A program made the position numbers and the translations under genes. A DNA stretch of 64,000 nt from Panicum virgatum (lineage: Eukaryota; Streptophyta; Magnoliopsida; Poales; Poaceae). This document shows positions 20,355 through 36,675 of the stretch, piece after piece; position 1 is the first letter of the stretch, and the number at the start of each line of letters is the position of its first letter. Location of the stretch: assembly GCF_016808335.1 (NCBI RefSeq), contig NC_053149.1, forward strand, positions 30,687,339 to 30,751,338. The letters are read 5' to 3'. The notes below the pieces were generated by a model that worked only from the letters and a program-made list of their open reading frames with translations, was not told where the DNA came from and ran no database searches.

Positions 20355-23300
20355 TTACTCACCTTCCCACATGCTCGGGAAATACTTCTTGAGATGTTGG
20401 CCATTGACAACAACAGGAAACTTGACGCCGTCCAATTCCTCGAGCATGTATGCATTCCCAGGCAAGACCTGATCAACCTTGTACGGCCCATGCCAAGTTG
20501 GAGACCATTTACCAAACTTTTTATCTTTAGTTCCCAATGGCAATACTGCCTCCCAAACGAAGTCTCCAACCTGGAAATCCTTAGGCCTGACCTTCTTGTT
20601 GTATGCACGAGCAACTTTAGCCTTATTTTCTTTGATCTTCTCCAGTGACCAAAGCCTTAGGTCTGTCAGGTCCTCCACATTATCGTTCATCAAGGCTGCA
20701 TACTGTTCAGCGGATAGATCATTCTGAAACTCAACACGCCTTGATCCCACCATGATTTCCCATGGTAACACAGCGTCTTGGCCGTAGACTAAATGGTACG
20801 GCGACGTTTTGGTGGACCCATGACATGAAATACGATATGCCCACAAAGCTTCTGATAACACCTCATGCCAGCGCCTAGGATATTCATCGATCTTTCTCTT
20901 TATGAGCTTAATGAGGCTCTGGTTGGATGCTTCAGCCTGTCCATTAGCTTGGGCATAATATGGAGATGATCTGATCAGTTTAATCCCCATGTCGTCGGCA
21001 AACTTTCTGAACTCCTCCGATATGAAGACCGATCCTCCATCGGTCGTAATAGTTTGAGGAATTCCAAATCTTTGGATGATGTGCTCTTTGACAAAGCTGA
21101 TCACATCTCTTGACGCTACTGATCTCATGGGCACTGCCTCTACCCACTTTGTGAAATAATCTGTAGCAGCTAAGACCCATTGGTGACCCTTGCTAGACGA
21201 CGGGTTGATCTGTCCAATCATATCCATGCCCCAACCTCTGAATGGCCACGGTTTGATGATAGGATTCATTACTGATGCTGGCACTATCTGAATTTTGCCA
21301 AACCTCTGACATGCCTGACATCCTTTATAATATTTGAAACAATCTTCAAGCATGGTAGGCCAGTAATATCCCGATCGCCTAATCAGCCACTTCATCTTAT
21401 GAGCCGATTGGTGAGTACCGCAGGCTCCTTCATGAACCTCATGCAAAAGCCGATTTGACTCTGAAGGTCCCAGACATCTAAGTAGTAGTCCTTCCAAGGT
21501 CCTGTAGAACATGTCATCCCCTATCAGAACATACTTCAAGGCCTTGAGTCTTGTCCTTCTAGGTGCCCCCCGAGCCGAATCCTTCAAGTAATTGAAGATA
21601 TCGGCTCTCCAGTCTCCGGGTTCTAGAAACTGAACCTCCACGTCAACTCCATCGGCTGTTTCCCTGTACCCGGAAGCCATCTGGGCCAAATCATTGGCTT
21701 CATTGTTCAGAGTCCTGCGTATCTAGTGGAAATTGATGTACCTGAATTGTGACATCAACTCACGGCACTGCATCCATATCGGAAATAGAGCCTCGCTCTC
21801 ACATCTATATTCTTCCGTGAGCTGAGAAATCACCAATTTTGAATCTCCAAAAATTTCCACCGCTTCTGCACCAGCTTCAAGGAGCAGTTCCATCCCTTTG
21901 CGAACGGCTTCATATTCCACCAAATTATTGGTGCATGGGGCAGTCATTCTGATGGAAAAGGAGTAAGTCGCTCCACAAGGCGAGACCAACAGAATTCCCA
22001 CACCGCACCCATCATCACAAGCCGATCCGTCAAAAAACATAGCCCAAGCACGAATAAATAATGTAGCAATATCAGTGCTGATCCTGTCTGCAACAAGATC
22101 CGCCAGTGCTTGTCCTTTGACTGCTTTCGCAGGCTGATACCGAATATCGAACTCTGACAATACAAACATCCATTTTCCTAGTCGGCCTTTCAGGACAGGA
22201 GCCGACAGCATGTGCTTTATGATATCCAATTTGCATATGACAATTGTTTCCGCCGAGAGCAAAATATGGCGAAGCTTTGTACATGTAAAGTATAAGCAAA
22301 GACAAAGCTTCTCGATTTCAAGATACCTGGTCTCAGCATCTAACATGCGCCTGATGAGGTAGAAAACCACCCTCTCCTGGCCGTCGTGCTTCTGGACTAA
22401 CACCGAAGCAATGGAAGCGTCACCCACGGATAGGTACACGTAGAACGGCCTATCTTGCTGAGGAGGAATCAACACTGGAGGCTTTGACAAATATTCTTTG
22501 ATTTCATCGAAAGCTTACTGCTGTTCTGCCCCCTAGCGAAACTCATCATCGGATTTGATCTTCACTAAACCCATGAACGGCTCAATGCGTCCATACAGAT
22601 TAGAAATAAATCGCCTAACAAAGTTAATTTTACCGATGAGCTTCTGTAACTCTTTCTTTGTAGTAGGTGGCTTCATCGCCTTCACAGCTTCTTGGCTTTT
22701 CAGGCCGATCTCGATTCCCCGTTCATGCACCAAGAATCCCAGAAATTGACCGGCCGATACTCCAAAGGCGCACTTCTTTGGGTTCATTTTAAGCCCAAAC
22801 CTCCGAGTCCGCTCCAAAACTTGACGCATATCTTCTAGATGCCCCCCAGCCGATTTGGACTTGACCACAACATCATCAATATAGATCTCTACCAGTTTGC
22901 CGATGAGATCATGAAAAATATAATTCATGGCACGTTGGTACGTTGCACCGGCATTTTTCAGTCCAAAGGTCATCACCAAGTACTCGAACAAACCGACTGT
23001 GCCTGGTACTCTGAACGCGGTCTTGTTCATGTCTTCCGGGGCCATGAAGATCTGGTTCTAACCGGCATTGCCGTCCATAAAACTCATCATTTTGTGGCCG
23101 GCAGCTGCGTTGATCAATGTTTCTGCAACAGGCATCGGGTATTCATCTTTTGGCGTCGCTCTGTTGAGATCTCTAAAATCAACGCAGACACGCCATCGGC
23201 CATCCTTATTTTGTACCAGTACCACGCTAGAGATCCATTCTGCATACCGGCACGGCCTGATGAACCCAGCATCCAGCATCTTCTCCACCTCTTTCTTGAC

Positions 23301-23771
23301 TTCTTCTAGGACTTCGGCCTTCATCTGACGTGCTCGTTGCTGAAACGGCCGAAACCCTTTCTTGAGCGGGAGCCGATGCTCAACGATGCTTCTATCCAGT
23401 CCGGGCATCTCGGTGCAGTCCCATGCAAAACAGTCCCGGTACTCTTTCAGCAGTGCAATCATCTCCTCTCGCAAGGCCGGATCCAACTTCTTGCTGATAA
23501 ATGTCGGCCGTGGCTTATCCCCAGGACCGATGTCAACCTCTTCCAAATCATAAGCTGACGTGAACCCGTATCCGAGTTTGCCGTCGTCTGAAAAATCAGC
23601 TGCGAACGCAAGCGAGTCTTCGTTATCCACAAGATCAGCGGCAAACACAGGGAGATGACAAGAAAAATTATTTGGCCAACCGCGTGGGCTGGCCGCTTCT
23701 ACACTTCCATTATCATTCGAAACCCTAGAGCAGGCCATCGTGTGTACATGATGTAACAATTCCGAACCCAA
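20355..23771 (-). pseudogene. pol: Element A pol: RT, RNase H, archaeal-type RNase H, integrase
   Basis: RT: RVCVDFRDLNRATPKDEYPM, then FEYLVMTFGLKNAGATYQR and the catalytic YIDDVV. RNase H follows (SKPPVLIPPQQ ... LSVGDASIASVL). Next comes a second RNase H of archaeal type (MFFDGSACDDGCGVGI, NNLVEYEAVRKG, EIFGDSKLVISQL). Integrase has the HHCC region (HEGACGTHQSAHKM, CQACQRFG) and the DDE core (WVLAATDYFTKWVEAVP, ITTDGGSVF, QANGQAEASNQSL). The C-terminus ends MWEGE. Stops interrupt at 23058 (a Tyr codon in B), 22533, 22515 and 21723 (a Trp codon in B). The ATG at 23771 is the first in frame after a TAG that separates this region from protease. Confidence 0.92.
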
Positions 23772-23854
23772 ACAGGATTTTTCTATTTTTTGGGGCCGGT
23801 CGTTGGGACTGGCGTCACTATCTCTATTACATCTCGTGGCATGCCAGGATGCGT

Positions 23855-28247
<4,393 letters not shown>

Positions 28248-29058
28248 CCAGTACCGACCCTGAAGCAGTATAAATAGAGCTCATACCCCTCTCTTGTAAC
28301 ACACACCATCCATTAGAGAAGAGAGTCTCTTGTAACACTCGTGTTAGAATAGGAAGAGAGTGAGGTGAGTGCTCTGGTGAAAGCCGAGCTAAAGGAGCGG
28401 ACTCAAGTTCTCGCGGTCTTACTCCACACTTTGAATCCACCTCGGAGTAATATACTTTGAGTAAGTTCCTTGTCTTAACTTTAGTTTCTCGCTAGTTTAC
28501 TTTCTGTCTTAGTTACTTGTTTAATTACTTTCTTTGATCTGCGGGATCCTGAGTCTGTAAGTAGCAAGTTCTGCTTATTTGAGGTTGCTTTCTATCTAAG
28601 TACACATTAGGAGCAAGTAGCTCGAGAGCTGTGGGCGTGGTGCCCAGGCTTGATAGTTATCTCAGATTCCACCCCACGGAACCGTTGTGGTAGGCGGTAG
28701 GTCGTGACAACCCTATCCGTCCCTCGTAGTCCACCACGTTCGGGTGTTTTCGTAGCAGTAGTTGTAGGTTGCCATTGGACTCCCCTCTCATCCCTTTCTG
28801 AAGTCCTTCCTCTTCCAGCCGCTGAAGTAGATCAAGTCAGTAGTTAGCTCGTCAACTAGACAGAGTAGTAGGTTATCTAGAGTTATGCCCTCTTTCCTTT
28901 TGTCCTCTTCTCGCTGGTTGTGTCCGGTTGAAGATCTCTAAGTTTGTTCGAAGCTTTACCATTCCTTGGATTCGATACCCAGGTATACTCCCTGGTGAAA
29001 GCTACAATCGGTCTCTGTGCGCTTGCAGAGTAATTCGTTAGGCTAAGGAGTGCCAACA
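28248..29058 (+). repeat. Right part of the 5' LTR of element D
   Basis: Resumes after element A and ends GTGCCAACA. It carries a TATA box (TATAAATA, 28269-28276), followed by the CTTGTAACACACACC block that also follows the TATA boxes of the C and Y LTRs. The tRNA-Asp PBS comes 7 bp after the end. Confidence 0.8.
28269..28276 (+). promoter_or_regulatory. TATA box of the element D LTR
   Basis: TATAAATA before GAGCTC; the same arrangement is found at 30916-30923 (C), 37378-37385 (Y) and 50320-50327 (C, 3' LTR). Confidence 0.65.
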
Positions 29059-29065
29059 AGCTTTC

Positions 29066-29083
29066 TGGCGCCGTTGCCGGGGA
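29066..29083 (+). other. tRNA-Asp primer binding site of element D
   Basis: TGGCGCCGTTGCCGGGGA is the complement of the 3' end of plant tRNA-Asp. It is the usual Athila primer site. Confidence 0.8.
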
Positions 29084-29139
29084 ACGGTAGCAACACTAGA
29101 TTTAGAGTTAATCAACCGTACGACTTTCCATCCTTCCAC

Positions 29140-30217
29140 ATGGAGTTTTCTCCTAGTTATCCGGTAGTTCCATCTCGCGAGTATTTGGAACCGCCACCAT
29201 CCTGCCACCCCATTCTATCCAATGGTTACGAGATCCGTCCCAGTCTCGTAGCCATGGTTTGCGCACAGTCCTTCTCTGGTAGAAAGGACGAGTGTCTCTA
29301 TGCTCACTTGCAAATCTTTGAAGAGAATTGCTCTCTTCTGATTATACCCGGTATGACCGAACACACCTTATGGTGGAAGCCATTCCTGTTCTCTCTGACG
29401 GGGAAGCAAAGATTTGGTACAACTGGACAGCAAGGAGAGTCGGAGGAGATTGGATACAGTTGAAGGATGAATACTGCTTGTTCTTCTATCCTATCTCCAA
29501 AGTGATTCCTCATCGGAAACAACTGCTATCATTCGAGCAAGGCGATGAATCACTTGGAGTAGCCTGAGCTAGATTCATGAATTTAGTAGACTCTGGGCCA
29601 CCACATCAGATGCCGGAGGAAATACTTATGCAACATTTCTTCTATGGCCTTAAACCGGAAAGTGCACATTTCATGAATGTGGCTTCTGAGGGATCCGTCA
29701 TGTACAAGACATTGGCTTAAGTCAGGACTCTCCTAGAGAAGGTTCTGAAAAGCACTGACTACACCGGTATTTATGATGATTCACCAGAGCCGATAGAGCA
29801 GCCCAGCGAGACACAACAGCTTCAAATCCTCACAGCCGCATCCACTCCACCTCCACCATACATAGAGGAAATTACCGAACCACCGAAGTCCCCAGATCAT
29901 GAGCCCCTGATTGAAGACATGACTATGTTCATACCCGATCTCATCACAGAGGAAGAGTACATAGAACTCGGTAATGTTGCAAGCATGCCGAAGGAGCATA
30001 AGTGTATGTGCTCAAGATCTGAGGCGTTCATTCATGAAGCTTCATCGCAGATAGAGGGTCTTTCTGCGATCATAAGCAAGGAATGGACAGAGGAAACTCA
30101 TTACAACACGAAGGTCACATCATCCAGATCTACTGCAATCCTAGAGTGCTCCTCTGCACTATTGGGGACGCTGAACCACAAGAAACTTATTACGACCCGA
30201 AGGTTGGGGTGAACATG
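29140..30217 (+). pseudogene. gag: Element D gag and start of protease (Athila-like)
   Basis: Gag begins MEFSPSYPVVPSREYLEPPP. The capsid region is Athila-like: NGYEIRPSLVAMVCAQSF, GRKDECLYAHLQIFEENC, then GEAKIWYNWTARRVGGDW and FYPISKVIPHRKQLLSFEQG. A frameshift near 29395 and stops near 29566 and 29719 show decay. The end (CTIGDAEPQETYYDPKVGVN) is the start of the protease region. It is cut at 30217 by element C and continues in frame at 51316. Confidence 0.8.
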
Positions 30218-31900
30218 TGTTGACGGCCATTATTTCCCATTTTGACCGTCAACTTCTCAGGAATAAAATGAGCTTCACACCATGTTCCATACATATTTTA
30301 CTTATTTCTAACAAATTCCACAAGTTTTGGATGAGTTGTGGTTGCAGGAACTAATATACCAAAAATGAGGCAAAACTGGGACAAACCCGGGCCAGCCGGC
30401 CTCATCTAGGCCGGCCGGCCTAGCACCTTCACTATGTGTGCCCCGTCTTCGGTACAGCAGCGAAGATACATGTGTACAAAGCCTCTAAACCAGGGATTGC
30501 AAGTTGGTTTGATCAAATGGATTGAAAGGCCTAGCACATAGATTAAAAGACCCACTTGCAGCACTTACCGAAATCTTTTGGGTCGGAACACCACTATGGA
30601 CTTCATACACTTGTGGATCAAGATGTCGGTGAAACGGGATGCCGAGATGTACCAGACCCAAGCCGGCCGGCCTAGGAGAGGCCGGCCTACAATTTTCAGC
30701 TTTGAAGCCATGCAACACACACCGTCATCTAGACAAGATCAGGAGCGTCCACGAGAAGGTCGGCGCCAAACGGAGGGAATCCCAGGCTGGCCGGACTAGG
30801 GGAGGCCGGCCGGCCCCACTTTGTAGCGTCTCAAGTTCATCTTTGTGTGGAAGCTACGTCAACCGACCCTCTTGCGTACAACCGACGCCTCGGCCAAATA
30901 CCGACCTCTAGCTAGTATAAATAGGCCCCCCATCCTCACTTGTGAGACACACACCAAAGGAGTTCTCTCTTCTCACTTTTGTTTTCTAGAGTAGGTTAGG
31001 TAGTCTAGGAGTTAGAGTCAAGTCGAGCTTGTCTTGGGATTCTGGAGTCGTCATCGGAAGTCTGGTATAAGCTCTTGTACCTTTCCCTTTGACATTTATC
31101 AATATAGTTTCGAGTTAGCTTTACTTTTTGCATTTATTTATCTTCCCAAGTTATCTAGCTTGTGTGCAGAAGTAATTCCTCTAGCCTAGGCTTTGTAGCT
31201 ATCTTGTTTATCGGGATCTTATCTTACGGGTTTTGTCGCCCGGACTAGGGAGGCTCAAGTTAGTTCCCTAGGTTGAGGGGAATTTCTCTTGAACGAGTCA
31301 AGAGAAATCCTAACACTGAGTACGGACGTGGTGTATGAGCTCAGTGTTAGCTAGAAAGTGTGTTCCACCCCCACGGAACTATTGTTGTAGGCGGCAGGTA
31401 GTGACAGCCCTGTCCGTCCTGTGTAGTCCACCACGTTCAGGTGTTTTTATAGCAGTAGTCGCAGGTTGCCATTGGACTCCCCTCTCACCCCTTTCTGAAG
31501 CCCTTCCTCTTCCAGCCGCTGAAGTAAGCTCTAGGTTCCCGATAACTAGTTAGAAGTAAGGTTTAGTCTAGAGAGGCTAGCTCGATAGTTTAGAAGTGTT
31601 TTTGGGGTCTTTCTCGCTCGTTGTCCTCCCAGCTGCTTACCTCTCTAAGGATTAGAGTCTCCTGTGTCAGACGGTCATCGTTGGCCATTATATTATCCTA
31701 TCATATCAGGCTTACCCCAACTAAGTTAGTCGGTTGATATCTTTAGTAAAGTTTGTCATTCAATTCTTTGATACTCTTTAACCATAGTGCTTCCCTGAGG
31801 AAATATATGATACCATGGAATACTCCAAGGTGAGGTGCTACAGTGGTGATTCTGTGCGCTTGCGGAATCCATATTCTATTGAGCGTAAGAAACGCCAACA
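30218..31900 (+). repeat. 5' LTR of element C (1683 bp)
   Basis: Starts TGTTGACGGCC and ends AACGCCAACA. It has several GGCCGGCC palindromes (30409, 30663 and near 30800) and a TATA box at 30916-30923 followed by CCTCACTTGTGAGACAC. Confidence 0.9.
30916..30923 (+). promoter_or_regulatory. TATA box of element C 5' LTR
   Basis: TATAAATA in the context CTAGTATAAATAGGC; transcription would start about 30 bp downstream. Confidence 0.6.
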
Positions 31901-31908
31901 AGCATTTC

Positions 31909-31926
31909 TGGCGCCATTGCCGGGGA
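31909..31926 (+). other. tRNA-Asp primer binding site of element C
   Basis: TGGCGCCATTGCCGGGGA, one mismatch from the tRNA-Asp complement, 8 bp after the LTR. Confidence 0.78.
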
Positions 31927-32163
31927 AGCAATTGGCTAAAGATATCATCGAATAGTTTGATAAAATTTACCAATTTATCACCGCTAATTTTAGCAGGATT
32001 ACCATTGCTCTCGGCATCCTTGTGATTTCTGCAGAGCAGTGCAAGACCAAATTCGATCTACCATATCACTTCAACTCAGATCCAGAAAGAATTGGGTGAA
32101 TTTTTTTTCTACTAGAAGAAATTTTCTCAGGATCAAGGTTTGACAACACCAGTTTCAATACTC

Positions 32164-33022
32164 ATGGCTCAGAAGACACTCCATCAATTCTCAGCCCCGT
32201 CCAATAGCCATATCCCTACTGGACTAAACAATTACCAAGGCACTGATGGCTTTGAGATAAAGACTGGGCTTGTCAACATGGTTCAAGCAAGTCCCTTCTG
32301 CGGAAAGGCATCAAAGGATGCCCACGCTCATCTATAGAATTTTCTGGAAGTGAGTAGCATAATCAACCCAAAAGACACTATGATGGATAATGTTCGTCTT
32401 CGACTGTTCCCATTCTCTTTGCTTGGGAAAGCAAAGACATGGTTCTACACCTACAAGGACACGTTCGACACTTGGGATGTGTGCTCCAATGCTTTTCTGG
32501 TCAAGTACCTACAAGAACAGGATTTCCAATATTGAACAACTCCAGGACGAGACAATTTCGGAAGCCTGGGAACGTCTTCAGGAATACATTGCAGCATGCC
32601 CACACCATGGCACGGAAGAATGGCTTTTCATTCAGAACTTCTTCCATGGCTTGGAACAGCGATCGCAAGATTACATGGACGCATCAGCGGGAGGAGCATT
32701 CCTCTCCCTCGATGTTGTAGGAGCTAGAGCGCTCATCGACAAGGTTGCTTCCAACCAGAGTTGGAAGGGAGATAGGCAGCCGGCTCATGCAAAAGTAATA
32801 CATGAAATCTACAGTGTCGGTATGCTGGCAACCAAGATGGATCTTCTCATAAAAAAGCTAGAATCTCCACACCAAGAGGTTAACCAGATTATGGAGTCCC
32901 AGATGACATGTGAGAAATGTGGCAATACTAGACACTCGGGCAAATCTTGCCCATTCAGTCAAGAGGACGAGAACTCCATTGGGAACAACACTCCCAATGA
33001 CTCAGACTGTCGTCCTCAGTAA
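32164..33022 (+). pseudogene. gag: Element C gag
   Basis: Begins MAQKTLHQFSAPSNSH. Capsid-like region: DGFEIKTGLVNMVQASPFCG, then LRLFPFSLLGKAKTWFYTY, and EAWERLQEYIAACPHHG. A CCHC zinc knuckle (CEKCGNTRHSGKSC) lies near 32910-32950. A TAG at 32335-32337 and a frameshift around 32510-32530 break it. Stops and gag-like residues continue to about 33270. Confidence 0.8.
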
Positions 33023-33272
33023 GGTTGGAATTCTAAGCCCGACCTCCCCTTCAGCCAATAGCAAGGTATCAATTTTAGTAATAGCTTTCAGCCCTCGCTT
33101 AAAGACTTCATGAATGGCCAAAAATAAATTAATGACAACATTAGTGAGAAATTTCTTGCTAATGATAAAATTCTTGATTCTTTGGCTCCGCAACTAGATG
33201 GGTTTAACTCTGTTATTAAACATCAGTTGAGTTTCAACGAATTTATAGAAACTAAAGTAACTCAGCTAGCCT

Positions 33273-33541
33273 TATCCTGCCTTAACCATAACACAGGGAA
33301 GCTCTCCGGGCAACCAGAAGTGACCCCCAAAGAAATTGTGAGTGCGGTAGTTGTGTGGGCAAGACAATCCGCACAGAAACCACATCTTCCGCAGGATGCA
33401 GGTATACCATCCTGCTTAACCATGACATAGGGAAGCTATCCGGGCAACCGGAAGTGACCTTGAAAGAAAGTGCGAATGCAGTAGCTGTGCGGGCAAGACA
33501 ATCCGCACAGAAACCACATCTTCTGTAGGATGCAGGTACAC
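33273..33541 (+). repeat. 135-bp tandem duplication inside element C
   Basis: Two copies (33273-33407, 33408-33541) both containing GGGAAGCT...CCGGGCAACC and ACAATCCGCACAGAAACCAC, about 90% alike. It lies between gag and protease. Confidence 0.75.
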
Positions 33542-33585
33542 GGTGAAAGACTGTAACCGCTAGGAATATCGATGCTGTAGACGGA

Positions 33586-34440
33586 GTGCTGGAAGAGGCC
33601 AAAGAATCCAACACCATTGCTACCCAGGAAGACCCCGTGGAACCCCCTAGAACTTCATGGGACTGTCACGATACAACCGCCTTACCGTTTCTAGAGCGGA
33701 GAAGGAAGCCGGTGGCCGACGAGCCATTCGGCAAGTACGTCGAGGTAACTAAGAAGTTTTATGGCAACATACCACTTCATGATACTATGTAGGTTCCCAA
33801 GTATGCCAAGTATCTCAAGGATATCCTTGGCAATAAGAGGGTTCTGCCGACCACCGAGGTCGTGCAGCTTACGGATGAGTGTAGCACAGCTATACTCAAT
33901 CCTCTCCTGGAGAAGAAGAAGAAACCAAGATGCCCCACCATCACATGTTCCATCGGAGCTCAACACTTTAAGCACGCTCTTTGCTATATGCGACCAAGCA
34001 TCAACATCATGCCAAAGGTAATTTATGATAAACTTAACCATCATGCGCTTGCTCCTACTGCCATGTGTTTGCAGCTAGCAGACCAATCAGTTCGTCATCT
34101 CGCGGGGATCGCCAAGGATATTTCGGTGAAAATACAGAATTTCTTTGTCCCCGTTGATTTTGTCATTCTCGACATGGAAGTCGACACTGGGATCCCTCTC
34201 ATATTGGGGAGGCCGTTCTTGAGCATGACAACTGCACACATTGATGCGGGAGTTGGAGTAATCCAACTCAACATCAATGGGCAGAAGGAGAGATTCGGTT
34301 TCAGACCGAAGGATGATAAATGCTCACAGATCAAAAGTTTCAACCGAAAGGAATCCGTGAAAGAGCTGGAGAAGTCGTATTCCCTCATAGAATTCATGGA
34401 GAATCTTCGAACTCATGAGGAGATTAAGGTGTATAACTAA
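33586..34440 (+). pseudogene. pro: Element C protease region (degenerate)
   Basis: Athila-type aspartic protease: CSIGAQHFKHALCYMRPSIN, then MPKVIYDKLNHHALAPTAM, VDFVILDMEVDTGIPLILGR and PFLSMTTAHID. At the place where Athila proteases have the catalytic D-L/S/T-G the residues read Y-M-R, so catalysis should be lost. A TAG at about 33790 interrupts it. The protein ends at 34440 and no RT follows. Confidence 0.75.
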
Positions 34441-36239
34441 CGGAACGCGAAGCGAAATATCCAACGTAAGAATTTTTTTGGAATTTGGGAGGAAAGAGAT
34501 TGAAATAACTCTGCCTATGGCGAAAGAAAGTGTCGCCACCAACGTCTCCATCAGGTGACGACAACCGAACCCAAGGTATGGATAGTCTCGCTCAGGACGA
34601 GAAACTCGAGCCCTTGCCATGAGGTACGTGGTAGTTATCCATTCCTGCATTGGCATATAGGATAGTTTATATTCTTGCATAGTTTTCCCTTTCACATCAT
34701 GGCATGTTTAAATTCTGGCAAATGCATTCTTTTGTTTCTACACTGCATACAAAAAAAACAGCCAAGATAACAGACCTACTGAGCTTCATTCAAGTTTGGG
34801 GGGGTGCTGATGTATCCAGGATTGTCATCCGACCTATCCTTTTCGTCTTGTGTCCTAAAACAAAAAATAGTTAGTTTAAATAAATCAAAAACTCAAAAAA
34901 GTAAAAGAATGAAATAAAATAAAAATAGAAACAAAATAAATTAAAACAAAAAAAAATGTTTAATGCTTTGAATAAAACTCCCAACTCATATGTGTGGAAA
35001 TCCGTGTAAGCTCTTATCATGGAGATGATGAATAGTTGCTCTATCTATGCTTTGCAAGTGCCTTGTTTACAACTTTTTACTCTCCTAGTACTTGAACTAG
35101 TTGGCACATAAGTAGTTCCACTAAAATCTGGTTCAGCATGAGCTTGATTTCGAAGTCTAAGTTGTTGTGGGATTTGAGATGACCCGAATCGGGATGAAAC
35201 TGCTTTCTCTAGTAGGGAACATCTCAGAATTTGTTTAAAATGAAACATTGTAAAGATTTCCCCTTTGGTTTACATGTTCTACCTAAAGCCATAACGTTTT
35301 ATCATATGAACCGATATAAGCTATCTTGAGTTATTTTGAGCTCTGTCGGATGGTGAGTTCGTTCGAGGAAGGTACTTGTCATCTTCCGATCTTTCTTTGC
35401 GTACCCATTGTTTTGCTAGCCTCAAAATGTCTGGCATGTCAATTACCTACTCTGGGTATTGATATCCACCTTCGCCAAACAATTCCCCTCACAACAAAAC
35501 CCAAAATCTCTACAGTGAACCTATCCATCTCGAATGGTCAATCCAAGCAATGCTCCCTTCCAATAACTCTATCCTCATGGAGTATGGGTCATCTACTTTT
35601 AAAAAAAACTGGAGCAGAAGCAATGAAAAAAGAGAGAGAGAAAAGACCCGTACCTCCACTCAAAAGAGTTGAAATAAGGGGCTCAAATAAAAAGACCAGA
35701 AATTCTCTAAGTGTGAGTCCATTTTCTCCCTCTCCCCTGAACATTTTACCTTCCATAAGATCGGGATTTGACCGAGTACCAACCTCTTGTGAACCACTCT
35801 TCGGCTCGGCAACACAGATAATCAAGGTATGCTACACTCTCCCTACCTAAAAACTCCACATATCAGCCTTATAGTAGGAAGAAGATGGTCAAAATTTCCG
35901 ACCATGGTGAGGATCATACACCTTGAGTGACTTGAGAGTACCATTGGGGAATCTTAAACCACTTTTGAGAAAACTTGCAAAAACTCAGAGATAGGAACCT
36001 GAACAGGAGGCAGGAAATATTTCGGTGAAGGTTGTTCAATCTATCAACCGCCCAAGACGAGGGATGAAATGCGAGTAAGCCCCATCTCCAGAAACCAAGG
36101 TATGAGCCAACTTATTCAAAGTACATATGGGTTAGAGTATTATGTTGTGCATAAGGTTTCTGCAGGGTATGAGCATTTTTGCGACTCCTGATCCACCAAG
36201 CCTCAGGTTTAGCTTTCCTCGAGGACGAGCAAAAGTTTA
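34441..36239 (+). other. Non-coding 3' region of element C, with an inner polypurine-like tract
   Basis: About 1.8 kb without a recognisable protein domain. Near 34793-34806 CAAGTTTGGGGGGGTGC resembles the true polypurine tract at 36240 but is not followed by an LTR. A-rich tracts occupy 34855-34965. CGAGGACGAGCAAAAGTTTA precedes the real tract. The space where pol would be is therefore replaced, not just mutated. Confidence 0.6.
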
Positions 36240-36254
36240 AGCTTGGGGGGGTGG
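36240..36254 (+). other. Polypurine tract of element C
   Basis: AGCTTGGGGGGGTGG directly before the LTR start TGTTGACGGCC. Confidence 0.8.
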
Positions 36255-36675
36255 TGTTGACGGCCATTATTTCCCATTTTGACCGTCAACTTCTCGGGAA
36301 TAAAATGAGCTTCACACCATGTTCCATACATATTTTACTTATTTCTAACAAATTCCACAAGTTTTGGATGAGTTGTGGTTGTAGGAACTAATATACCAAA
36401 AATGAGGCAAAACTGGGACAAACCCAGGCCGGCTAGCCTAGCACCTCCACTATGTGTGCCCCGTCTTCAGTACATGAGCGAAGAGACAAGTGTACAAAGC
36501 CTCTAAACCAAGGATTGCAAGTTCGTTTGATCAAAAATGGACTGAAAGGCCTAGCACATGATTTAAAAGACTCACCTGCAGCACTTACCAAAATCTTTTG
36601 GGCCAGAACACCACTACGGACTTCATACACATGTGGATCAAGATGTCGGTGAAATGGGAGGCCGAGATGTGCCAG
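36255..36675 (+). repeat. 3' LTR of element C, first part
   Basis: Same as 30218 onward until GAGATGTGCCAG, where the Y LTR is inserted. The rest resumes at 50101. Confidence 0.88.

Noticed and set aside
22839..23309. Plus-strand ORF opposite the RT of element A
   Set aside because: Antisense shadow of the RT domain; unlike the 16-20 kb antisense genes it has no promoter, splice sites or distinct conservation.
35326..35850. 174-residue ORF in the 3' region of element C as an env-like gene
   Set aside because: No signal peptide, transmembrane segment or Athila env similarity that I can recognise; no second copy to test conservation.
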